Shown here one piece after another: positions 36,297-43,370 of a stretch of 64,000 bases of DNA. The position numbers were made by a program, and so were the translations under genes. The DNA is from Butyrivibrio sp. MB2005. Lineage in GTDB: Bacteria > Bacillota > Clostridia > Lachnospirales > Lachnospiraceae. Where the stretch lies: NCBI RefSeq assembly GCF_000424285.1, contig NZ_AUJP01000012.1:62001-126000 (forward strand). The letters run 5' to 3'. The notes under the pieces are model-generated. The model had not been told where the DNA came from, made no database searches, and was given only the letters and a program-made list of their open reading frames with translations. Position 1 is the stretch's first letter; each line of letters starts with the position of its first letter.

Positions 36297-37265
36297 ATGG
36301 AAAATAACGCATCAAGTCTTGTAGAAAAATATGTATTTGGAGTAGATATAGGCGGAACAACCGTTAAGATCGGTCTTCTTGATATGGATGGCCATAAGGT
36401 AGAAGTATGGGAGATTCCCACCAGAACTGAGAACAACGGTGAGAAGGTTCTTCCCGATATTGCCGAAGCTATCCGTAAGAAGATGGAAGACAGAGGCATC
36501 AAGGATTCACAGGTAGTAGGTGTTGGCGCAGGTGCTCCGGGCCCCTTCAGTGATGATGGAACAATTTTTAAGGCAGTTAACCTTGGATGGAGTGAGTTCA
36601 ATATGAAGGATGAGCTTCATAACCTTGTAAAGATGCCTGTTAAATGCGGTAATGATGCTAACGTTGCAGCTCTTGGTGAGTACTGGATGGGCGGTGGCCA
36701 GGGCTACAAGGATATGCTCATGGTTACTCTTGGTACAGGTGTAGGCGGCGGAATCATTCACAACGGCAAGATCTTTAATGGTGCAACAGGTGCCGGCGGT
36801 GAGATCGGACATATCCATATCGAGGATAATGAGCCTTTGCAGTGTGGATGCGGTAATCACGGATGCCTTGAGCAGTACGCAAGTGCTACTGGAGCAGTTC
36901 TTCTCATGAACAGAGTTCTTGAAGAGAGCGACGAGGAGTGTGTTCTCAGAGGCAAGGATTTTGTATGTAAGGACATTTTCGATGCTGCTAAAAACGGTGA
37001 CAAGCTTGCAAATGTAGCAATCACACGCTATGGTGATTACCTTGGAAAAGGTCTTGCAATGATAGCTTCAACCATTAACCCTGAGATCATCGTATTTGGC
37101 GGCGGCGTATCCAAGGCAGGAGATATCCTCTTTGATCTGGTTCGTCCTTCCTTTGAGAAGTATGTTTTCCACGGCGCAAAGAGAACAAAGTTCGCTCTTG
37201 CTAAGCTTGGAAATGACGCAGGATTATTTGGAGCAGCTAAGCTGGTTTTGGATTCAATTAAGTAA
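36297..37265 (+). CDS. glk: ROK-family glucokinase
   Basis: A 322-residue ROK sugar kinase, most likely glucokinase (ATP + glucose to glucose-6-phosphate). The N-terminal phosphate-binding loop is FGVDIGGTTVKIGLLD, the sugar site has GAPGPF and the adjoining GNDANVAALGEYW with catalytic Asp, and the zinc-binding ROK signature is CGCGNHGCLEQYAS. The last Gly-rich loop is IIVFGGGVSKAG. It follows hprK by 18 bases with GAGG as ribosome-binding site. Lack of a DNA-binding domain separates it from ROK repressors. Confidence 0.92.
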   Translation: MENNASSLVEKYVFGVDIGGTTVKIGLLDMDGHKVEVWEIPTRTENNGEKVLPDIAEAIRKKMEDRGIKDSQVVGVGAGAPGPFSDDGTIFKAVNLGWSEFNMKDELHNLVKMPVKCGNDANVAALGEYWMGGGQGYKDMLMVTLGTGVGGGIIHNGKIFNGATGAGGEIGHIHIEDNEPLQCGCGNHGCLEQYASATGAVLLMNRVLEESDEECVLRGKDFVCKDIFDAAKNGDKLANVAITRYGDYLGKGLAMIASTINPEIIVFGGGVSKAGDILFDLVRPSFEKYVFHGAKRTKFALAKLGNDAGLFGAAKLVLDSIK

Positions 37266-37266
37266 A

Positions 37267-38193
37267 ATGAGATCAGGATTATCAGAAGAATTATCCCGAA
37301 TTATTTCGGATAAATGCATAACAGAAAATGAAGATTTGAGCAGGCACACCACCTTTAGGATCGGTGGGCCTGCCGATTATTTTGTGCGAATAAATAGTGC
37401 GGCAGAGCTTTCTTCACTGCTCAAGCTTTTTTCAGAGCTTGAGATGGAGTTCTTTAAGGATTTCTATGTGATTGGAAACGGAAGTAATCTTCTTGTTTCA
37501 GACAAGGGCTTTAGAGGCGTTATTGTCGCTCTTGGCGGCGAGTTTTCAGATGTCCGTCTTTTGGATGACAACCATATTTTTGCGGGGGCAGCGGCCTTTA
37601 ATTCTGCTGTTGCAAATCTTGCAAGGGATAACAGCCTTACAGGCTTTGAGTTCGCCCATGGAATCCCCGGTACAATAGGCGGCGCACTTATTATGAATGC
37701 AGGTGCATACGGCGGAGAGATGAAGCAGGTTGTTAAGAAGATCCGTGTGATGGAGCCTGATGGAAGTGAAGTTGAGTTTTCAGGTGAAGAGGCCGAGTTT
37801 GGATATCGCACAAGCATATTTAAAAACAGACCCTGCATTCTCCTTGGCGCAGAGATAGAGTTGTCAAAGGGTGATAAGGGCGAGATTGAGAGCACCATGA
37901 ATGACCTTATGGGCAGAAGAAGAGAGAAGCAGCCTCTGGAGTTTCCAAGTGCAGGTTCTACCTTCAAAAGACCTGAGGGGAATTTTGCAGGTAAGCTTAT
38001 TGAGGAAGCCGGTCTTAGAGGCTACAAAGTGGGCGATGCTCAGGTTTCTGAGAAGCACTGCGGATTTGTGGTGAACAAGGGTAAAGCTACGTCTGAGGAT
38101 GTCGATAAACTTATCAGAGATGTACAGGACAAAGTATTTGAGAATTCCGGAGTGAAGCTTGATCCGGAGGTTATCAGACTGGGAGAATTTTAA
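37267..38193 (+). CDS. murB: UDP-N-acetylenolpyruvoylglucosamine reductase
   Basis: The FAD enzyme that reduces UDP-GlcNAc-enolpyruvate to UDP-MurNAc in peptidoglycan synthesis. FAD-binding parts are HTTFRIGGPADYFV, VIGNGSNLLVSDKGFRG and GIPGTIGGALIMNAGAYGGE. The substrate site has GYRTSIFK and the active-site Ser region PSAGSTFKRPEG. This is the shorter type IIb form at 308 residues. I use ATG 37267; the frame extends upstream over glk but has no family similarity there. The ATG is one base after the glk stop and lacks a Shine-Dalgarno, pointing to translational coupling. Confidence 0.94.
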   Translation: MRSGLSEELSRIISDKCITENEDLSRHTTFRIGGPADYFVRINSAAELSSLLKLFSELEMEFFKDFYVIGNGSNLLVSDKGFRGVIVALGGEFSDVRLLDDNHIFAGAAAFNSAVANLARDNSLTGFEFAHGIPGTIGGALIMNAGAYGGEMKQVVKKIRVMEPDGSEVEFSGEEAEFGYRTSIFKNRPCILLGAEIELSKGDKGEIESTMNDLMGRRREKQPLEFPSAGSTFKRPEGNFAGKLIEEAGLRGYKVGDAQVSEKHCGFVVNKGKATSEDVDKLIRDVQDKVFENSGVKLDPEVIRLGEF

Positions 38194-38195
38194 GG

Positions 38196-39059
38196 ATGAG
38201 GATTGTAATCGTAACCGGAATGAGCGGTGGAGGCAAATCGACAGCAATTCATATGCTTGAGGATGATGGTTTTTACTGCGTAGATAATCTTCCGCCGAGT
38301 CTTTTTGAAAAATTCATAGAGCTTATATCGGTTCCAGACAGTGAGATAACCAAGGTGGCTCTTGGCTTTGATGTTAGAGCCGGACAGCGATTCGAGGATG
38401 CACCAAGAATTATTGAGGAGGCCAGAAAAAGAGGACTGAATGTGGAGATTCTTTTCCTGGAATGCTCGGATGCCGTTCTTGTTAAGAGATACAAGGAATC
38501 AAGAAGACGTCATCCCTTATCTCCCGATGGACGAATCGAGGACGGTATAACCAAAGAAAGAGAGCTTTTATCCAGAATTCGCTCTCTGGCAGATTATATC
38601 ATTGATACCTCACAGCTTCTTACCAGAGAATTCAAGATGGAGATGGATAAGATTTTTGTGGCAAATGAGAAGCACGACAATCTTATGGTGACTATTCTTT
38701 CCTTTGGATTTAAGCACGGTATCCCTTCAGATGCGGACCTTGTTTTTGATGTGAGATTTTTACCGAATCCATTTTATATAGAAGAATTAAAGCATCTTAC
38801 CGGCAATGATAAAGAAGTTCAGGATTATGTAAAGAGCTTTCCTGAGTGCGGACAGTTCCTTGATAAACTAACGGACATGCTGGAATTTCTGGTGCCCGGT
38901 TACATAAATGAGGGCAAATACCAGCTGGTGGTGGCTATCGGTTGTACCGGCGGTCAGCACAGATCGGTAACAATAGCTAATGAGATTTATGAAAAGCTTA
39001 AGGACAGAAATGAGTTTGGCATTAAGAAATATCACAGAGACCTTAAGCATGCAAGGTAA
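38196..39059 (+). CDS. rapZ: RNase adapter / nucleotide-binding protein RapZ (YvcJ)
   Basis: A 287-residue P-loop protein. Walker A is VTGMSGGGKSTAIHMLED (about residues 6 to 23), YCVDNLPPSLF follows, LGFDVRAG is a Walker B-like strand, and the C-terminal domain has DVRFLPNPFYIEELK and VAIGCTGGQHRSV. In enteric bacteria RapZ controls GlmZ decay and hexosamine supply; in Bacillus the homologue YvcJ is a GTPase/ATPase of less certain role. It starts two bases after murB and five before whiA. The YvcK gene usual between rapZ and whiA in Bacillus is absent. Confidence 0.94.
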   Translation: MRIVIVTGMSGGGKSTAIHMLEDDGFYCVDNLPPSLFEKFIELISVPDSEITKVALGFDVRAGQRFEDAPRIIEEARKRGLNVEILFLECSDAVLVKRYKESRRRHPLSPDGRIEDGITKERELLSRIRSLADYIIDTSQLLTREFKMEMDKIFVANEKHDNLMVTILSFGFKHGIPSDADLVFDVRFLPNPFYIEELKHLTGNDKEVQDYVKSFPECGQFLDKLTDMLEFLVPGYINEGKYQLVVAIGCTGGQHRSVTIANEIYEKLKDRNEFGIKKYHRDLKHAR

Positions 39060-39064
39060 TATAT

Positions 39065-40009
39065 ATGTCATTTTCCGGCGATGTGAAAAATGAACTTGAA
39101 AAACAGGTTGCTCCCGGACGCCATTGTCAGCTGGCAGAGATAGCGGCAATACTAATTAATGTCGGGTATGTTGAACGAAAAGCCGATGATGAATACAGGG
39201 TTTTTCTGGCTGATGATTCCGAGAGGGCTATTAGAAAGTTCTTTACATTATTAAAAAAAGCATTTAATATAGACACTGGTACGCTTCAAGATGGGAGTAA
39301 GGAAATCATTGGTGGCAAGGTTTACAGGCTTGTACTCAGTGGTTCTGAGAAACCAAAAGCGCTACTTAAGGGAATACACTACTTTAACGATGATGGTAGT
39401 CTTAGAGACGAGAATTCAGGCATAAATCATCAGCTTATTATGAAGGCATGCTGTAAAAGAGCCTTTTTACGTGATTCCTTTTTATGCATCGGTTCTATAA
39501 GTGATCCGAGCAAATCCTATCATCTGGAGTTTTCCTGTGGGAGCTTGAAGCTTGCTGAGGAGCTCAGGACGATGATAGAGAGCTTCGACATAGAGGCGAA
39601 GATTATACAGCGTAAGAAATATCACGTTGTATATATCAAGGAGAGCACATCGATTGTGGATCTTCTTAATGTTATGGAAGCACCTGTCAGTCTGATGAAT
39701 ATGGAGAATGAGCGTATCGTGAAAGAGATGCGAGGTGCCATTAACAGAAGAGTTAACTGCGAGACGGCTAATATTACCAAGACAGTTAACGCAGCTTCGA
39801 GACAGACGACAGATATTTTATATCTCCGGGATCACTACGGATTCGAGAATTTACCGGAGAGTTTAAGGGATATGGCAGAGGCCAGGCTTCAGTATCCCGA
39901 TGCAACATTATTGGAACTTGGGAAGTACCTTGATCCACCTGTTGGAAAATCAGGAGTAAATCACAGGTTGAGAAAGCTTAGCGAATTGGCAGAGAAGCTA
40001 AGAGGTTAA
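39065..40009 (+). CDS. whiA: DNA-binding protein WhiA
   Basis: A 314-residue WhiA homologue: an N-terminal LAGLIDADG-like domain without nuclease function (SFSGDVKNEL, EIAAILINVGYVER) and a C-terminal helix-turn-helix (PDATLLELGKYLDPPVGKSGVNHRLRKL). RRVNCETANITKTVNAA is a strong family signature. In Bacillus WhiA affects cell division, chromosome segregation and membrane composition; in Streptomyces it controls sporulation. The place after rapZ and before the HPr-like gene is the conserved Firmicute arrangement. AAGGTAATAT precedes the ATG. Confidence 0.95.
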   Translation: MSFSGDVKNELEKQVAPGRHCQLAEIAAILINVGYVERKADDEYRVFLADDSERAIRKFFTLLKKAFNIDTGTLQDGSKEIIGGKVYRLVLSGSEKPKALLKGIHYFNDDGSLRDENSGINHQLIMKACCKRAFLRDSFLCIGSISDPSKSYHLEFSCGSLKLAEELRTMIESFDIEAKIIQRKKYHVVYIKESTSIVDLLNVMEAPVSLMNMENERIVKEMRGAINRRVNCETANITKTVNAASRQTTDILYLRDHYGFENLPESLRDMAEARLQYPDATLLELGKYLDPPVGKSGVNHRLRKLSELAEKLRG

Positions 40010-40034
40010 TTTACTAAGTTTGAGGAGGAAAATT

Positions 40035-40301
40035 ATGATATCAAAATCTATCGAAATCAAGCTTCCGGGTGGCCTTGAAGCTCGTCCGGTTGCAGAACTG
40101 GTTCAGCTTGCAAGCCGTTATGACAGTACAGTTCATATCGAAGCTCAGTCTAAGAAGGTCAATGCCAAGAGTATTATGGGTATGATGACTCTTAGTCTTA
40201 ATAGCGGCGAAGAGGTTACTGTAATAGCTGATGGACAGGATGAAGAGGATGCCGTTAAGGGAATGGAGAGCTTTCTTCTTGGAGAGCTTCAGCTTTCATA
40301 A
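40035..40301 (+). CDS. Crh-like HPr paralogue with Glu15
   Basis: An 88-residue HPr-fold protein. The active-site loop reads PGGLEARPVAEL, so position 15, the phosphorylatable His of HPr, is Glu. The HprK target region KVNAKSIMGMM is intact with Ser at position 46. It therefore cannot carry phosphate between Enzyme I and PTS permeases but can be phosphorylated by HprK. This is the logic of Bacillus Crh (Gln15), and the gene also sits after whiA as crh does. I use ATG 40035, seven bases behind GAGGAGG. It ends the hprK-to-whiA operon ahead of a strong terminator. The role as CcpA corepressor is inferred. Confidence 0.88.
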   Translation: MISKSIEIKLPGGLEARPVAELVQLASRYDSTVHIEAQSKKVNAKSIMGMMTLSLNSGEEVTVIADGQDEEDAVKGMESFLLGELQLS

Positions 40302-40328
40302 CTGATTTTGGATTTTTATAATGGAATT

Positions 40329-40369
40329 AACCCATCTGATTTCTTATAATGAGATTAGATGGGTTTTTT
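40329..40369 (+). terminator. Intrinsic terminator of the hprK operon
   Basis: AACCCATCTGAT (40329-40340) pairs with ATTAGATGGGTT (40354-40365) with one G-U pair. TTTT follows. Confidence 0.85.
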
Positions 40370-40502
40370 ATTCAATAGGGAATTCCTTCGGATTTCCTAT
40401 TGAATAAAAAGCGCTCCGCTAAGGATGCGACTGGTGCGCAGATGAATTTTGCAAGCTAAAGCTTGCGCGCACCAGCGCGCAAAGAGTCGCGAGCGACTCT
40501 TT
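40369..40502. repeat. Cluster of three strong hairpins
   Basis: Directly after the terminator come three more inverted repeats. The first (40369-40406) is a long near-perfect stem closed by a C(UUCG)G tetraloop. The second (40431-40475) pairs CTGGTGCGC with GCGCACCAG and holds an inner GCAAGC/GCTTGC stem. The third (40481-40502) pairs AAAGAGTCG with CGACTCTTT. None has its own U-tract. Such compact hairpin strings are typical of REP/MITE-like intergenic elements. Confidence 0.6.
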
Positions 40503-40536
40503 GTTAATAGCCAAATCACTTATTGAGGTATTTTTT

Positions 40537-41427
40537 ATGAAAAAGAAAAAAATGCTGTTCATTTACAACCCTAAAGCCGGCAAGGAGCGAATCAGAAGTA
40601 ACCTGATTGATATCATTGATATTTTCGCAAGGGGAGACTATGACATCACTGTATATCCCACCAAGGAGCGTGGAGATGGAACTGCTGCGGTGATGGAATA
40701 TGATGACAGCTACGACATCATAACCTGCAGTGGCGGAGACGGTACCCTTGATGAAATTGTTAGCGGAATGTGGAAGTCAAAAAGAAAGACTCCTATAGGC
40801 TATGTTCCCGCAGGTTCTACCAATGATTTTGCTGTAAGTCTCGGCATTCCGTCGCAGATGCATGAAGCGGCCCAGACCATTATAAGCGGTAAAGAATATG
40901 CCTGCGATATAGGAATCATGAATGAAGAGACCTTCGTATATATAGCGGCTTTTGGTCTTTTTACTGATGTTTCATACCAGACAAGGCAGGATATTAAGAA
41001 CATTTTGGGCCACATGGCATATATTCTTGAAGGTGCCAAAAGGCTTTCCGAGATACGTTCTTATCATATGAAAGTAACCACCGATGAAGGTGTTATTGAG
41101 GATGATTTTGTATTTGGAATGGTTACAAATTCCAGATCAGTGGGAGGATTTAAGGATATAACCGGTAAAAATGTCACCATGGACGACGGAGTTTTCGAGG
41201 TCACTTTGGTAAAGCTTCCTGACAATATGCTGGACATGAGTAATCTTTTGGCAGCATTTATTAACAGGGACATTAATACCGAGCTTATGTATTGCTTTAA
41301 GACGAAGCATATTGAGTTTGATTCAAAGGAGAGTATTTCCTGGACAAGGGATGGAGAGTTTGGCGGTAACCATACTCATGTAGATATAAGGAACGAGAAC
41401 AAGGTTATCAATATTATGATTCCTTAA
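40537..41427 (+). CDS. Diacylglycerol/lipid kinase family protein (DagK-type)
   Basis: A 296-residue DAGK-catalytic-domain kinase. The nucleotide-binding N-terminal part shows FIYNPKAGKERI, then the GGDGT signature in TCSGGDGTLDEIVSG and GYVPAGSTNDFAVSLGIP. The C-terminal beta-rich lipid-binding part ends with WTRDGEFGG. Members phosphorylate diacylglycerol in lipoteichoic-acid turnover (DgkB) or related lipids (YegS); the specific lipid cannot be told here. I use ATG 40537 behind TGAGG. It is transcribed separately from the hprK operon and convergent with the cyclophilin gene. Confidence 0.87.
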   Translation: MKKKKMLFIYNPKAGKERIRSNLIDIIDIFARGDYDITVYPTKERGDGTAAVMEYDDSYDIITCSGGDGTLDEIVSGMWKSKRKTPIGYVPAGSTNDFAVSLGIPSQMHEAAQTIISGKEYACDIGIMNEETFVYIAAFGLFTDVSYQTRQDIKNILGHMAYILEGAKRLSEIRSYHMKVTTDEGVIEDDFVFGMVTNSRSVGGFKDITGKNVTMDDGVFEVTLVKLPDNMLDMSNLLAAFINRDINTELMYCFKTKHIEFDSKESISWTRDGEFGGNHTHVDIRNENKVINIMIP

Positions 41428-41564
41428 CACATACGTTCATTTTTTGTTCATAAAACGTTTAAAGACTATTTACTTCAAATCATATCTTAGACATTTATTT
41501 TCGCTATACTAAAGATGTCAGATGAAGAAAGGCAATACCAATTATAATAACTTTTTCATAATAA

Positions 41565-41590
41565 GCCAAGGAAACACGAGTTTCCTTGGC
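41565..41590. terminator. Stem-loop between convergent genes
   Basis: GCCAAGGAAAC (41565-41575) pairs perfectly with GTTTCCTTGGC (41580-41590) through a 4-base loop. It lies between the lipid kinase and cyclophilin stops and probably serves both strands, although U-tracts are short. Confidence 0.6.
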
Positions 41591-41617
41591 TTCCTCCCTT
41601 TTATAGGGCTTTTATTA

Positions 41618-42145
41618 TTACACAGTCTCCGGTTCCGGATAATCTACGCCGAATGTTTCAACAGTAACCTTTTCCATAACCTGATCCTCTAAGGGACGAT
41701 CATTCCAGTCTGTTTTTGTCTCAGCAATCTTATTAACAACGTCCATTCCTTCGATGACTTTACCAAAAGCAGCGTATGCGCCATCAAGATGAGGAGCGTT
41801 TTTATGCATGATAAAGAACTGTGAGCCTGCTGAATCAGGAATCTGTGTACGTGCCATGGAAAGCACACCCTCTGTGTGAAGCAGGTCGTTCTTGAAACCG
41901 TTCTGAGAGAACTCACCCTTTATTTCATAGCCGGGGCCGCCCATTCCTGTGCCTTCGGGATCGCCGCCCTGAAGCATAAAGCCCTTAATTACGCGGTGGA
42001 AAATAACACCGTCATAGAAATTGTGATTGATAAGTGAAATGAAGTTGTTTACAGTGTTAGGTGCGATCTCGGGATAAAGCTCAGCCTTTATAACATCGCC
42101 GCCCTTCATTGTGATTGTAACGATAGGATTTTTGTTTTCAGACAT
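41618..42145 (-). CDS. Peptidyl-prolyl cis-trans isomerase, cyclophilin type
   Basis: A 175-residue cytoplasmic cyclophilin that speeds proline isomerisation during folding. The active-site strand is GVIFHRVIKGFMLQGGDPEGTGMGGPGYEIKGEF, with the catalytic Arg in FHRVI and the Gln in LQGGDP. SAGSQFFIMHKNAPHLDGAYAAFGKV is the second signature. No signal peptide is present. The start has AAGGAGAAA as a ribosome-binding site. It is monocistronic. Confidence 0.94.
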   Translation of the reverse strand: MSENKNPIVTITMKGGDVIKAELYPEIAPNTVNNFISLINHNFYDGVIFHRVIKGFMLQGGDPEGTGMGGPGYEIKGEFSQNGFKNDLLHTEGVLSMARTQIPDSAGSQFFIMHKNAPHLDGAYAAFGKVIEGMDVVNKIAETKTDWNDRPLEDQVMEKVTVETFGVDYPEPETV

Positions 42146-42268
42146 ATTTTTCTCCTTAATATGAATCCGATTTGTAAATCGTAAATGATTTTGGGTTTTC
42201 GTGGAACAAACCCGGGATTAATTATACAATAATTAATAGAATAAAAATACAAATAAAAAGGCGTGAAA

Positions 42269-43213
42269 ATGCTTAAAGAAATCATTTTTTGCATAAAGAA
42301 TAAAGAGGATGAGGCCTTTGTGGCAAATGTATTTGATACCTCTTCATATATAAAAACAGAAGGAATTGAAAGCCGGGTCATATTCCCGGAGGAAACAGTT
42401 TACAGTAAGGATAGGCTTCTTACTTCGCTTCTCGATGGAGCTTTTGAAGATAATACAGGAGATAAGCTTTTTCTTACCGATTCATCGGAGCTTGCAGGGT
42501 ATCTTCTCTCAAGCGGGGGATATGTAGTTGGCATAAGCTATGAAGGCAATGCTGAGGAGCGGTTTGAAGGTCTTAAGTATGTTTTTACGGAAATAGAAGA
42601 AGTGGGGATGGATTCCTTTATAAAGGCCTATCAGCGCTACGCCCATCTTCCATGGGATATCCTCACAACAGACAGATGCCTTATCAGAGAAACTACGGTT
42701 GAGGATGTGGATGTTTTCTATGAACTGTATGCAGATCCTGAGATGACAAGATACATGGAGGGACTCTTTGCAGATCCTGAGGATGAGAAAAAATATCAAA
42801 GAGATTACATAGAAAAGGTTTATGGTCTCATGGGCTTTGGCACCTGGACTATCGTGCTTAAGGAGACGGGGGAGATAATCGGAAGAGCCGGTTACAGCGT
42901 AAGGAATGGCTTTGATGACATAGAGCTGGGCTTTCTTATAGGCACTGCATACCAGAGAAAGGGTTATGCTTATGAAGTTTGCAAGGCGATTCTGGATTAC
43001 GGAAGGGATATCCTTCAGTTTGAGAGAGTTCTGGCCTTTGTAAAAGCAGAGAATACAGTTTCTATTCATCTTTGTCAGAAGCTTGGAATGTCAAAAGAGG
43101 GCGAAGCTGATATCGAAGAGAATATCTACGGCGATGAATATCACGACGGAACGCGCATACCTGCGCAGGAAATGCACTTTGGAAAGTATGTAAAGATGGC
43201 GATAGAATTCTAA
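42269..43213 (+). CDS. GNAT acetyltransferase with N-terminal extra domain
   Basis: A protein of about 314 residues. The C-terminal half is a RimJ/RimL-like GNAT domain with DRCLIRETTVEDVDVFYELYADPEMTRYM, GFLIGTAYQRKGYAYEVCKAILDY and ENTVSIHLCQKLGMSKEG. The N-terminal 120 residues (LFLTDSSELAGYLLSSGGYVVGIS) form an alpha/beta region that resembles a HAD-like or Rossmann-like half domain of unknown use. GTG 42263 is an alternative start; I prefer ATG 42269 because the GGCG site then has better spacing. The acceptor is unknown. Confidence 0.78.
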   Translation: MLKEIIFCIKNKEDEAFVANVFDTSSYIKTEGIESRVIFPEETVYSKDRLLTSLLDGAFEDNTGDKLFLTDSSELAGYLLSSGGYVVGISYEGNAEERFEGLKYVFTEIEEVGMDSFIKAYQRYAHLPWDILTTDRCLIRETTVEDVDVFYELYADPEMTRYMEGLFADPEDEKKYQRDYIEKVYGLMGFGTWTIVLKETGEIIGRAGYSVRNGFDDIELGFLIGTAYQRKGYAYEVCKAILDYGRDILQFERVLAFVKAENTVSIHLCQKLGMSKEGEADIEENIYGDEYHDGTRIPAQEMHFGKYVKMAIEF

Positions 43214-43284
43214 AAAATTAAGATTTTTTGAGGATTATTTCTGAGTTTGTCCACAAGAAGTTATATCTTGTCTATATCTTGCAG

Positions 43285-43313
43285 TTGATATTTAGGTTTA
43301 TTTCAGTTACGAT
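43285..43313 (+). promoter_or_regulatory. Probable promoter of the Na/phosphate cotransporter gene
   Basis: TTGATA (43285-43290) and TACGAT (43308-43313) are 17 bases apart. TATGAT a few bases further is an alternative -10. Confidence 0.5.
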
Positions 43314-43370
43314 ACTTATGATAGAGAGGGATTAATTATTACGTAGTACCTGAGACATTAGGAGGTATGG

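Noticed and set aside
37096..37266. Longer start for murB overlapping glk
   Set aside because: The extra 57 residues are the out-of-frame complement of a conserved glk region; the family N-terminus begins at 37267.
41432..41564. Small RNA gene between the lipid kinase and cyclophilin
   Set aside because: A TATACT box and a downstream hairpin exist, but no acceptable -35 or conserved structure supports a transcript.
42509..43069. 186-residue open frame antisense to the GNAT gene
   Set aside because: The plus strand has clear GNAT motifs and a start site; the antisense frame has none.
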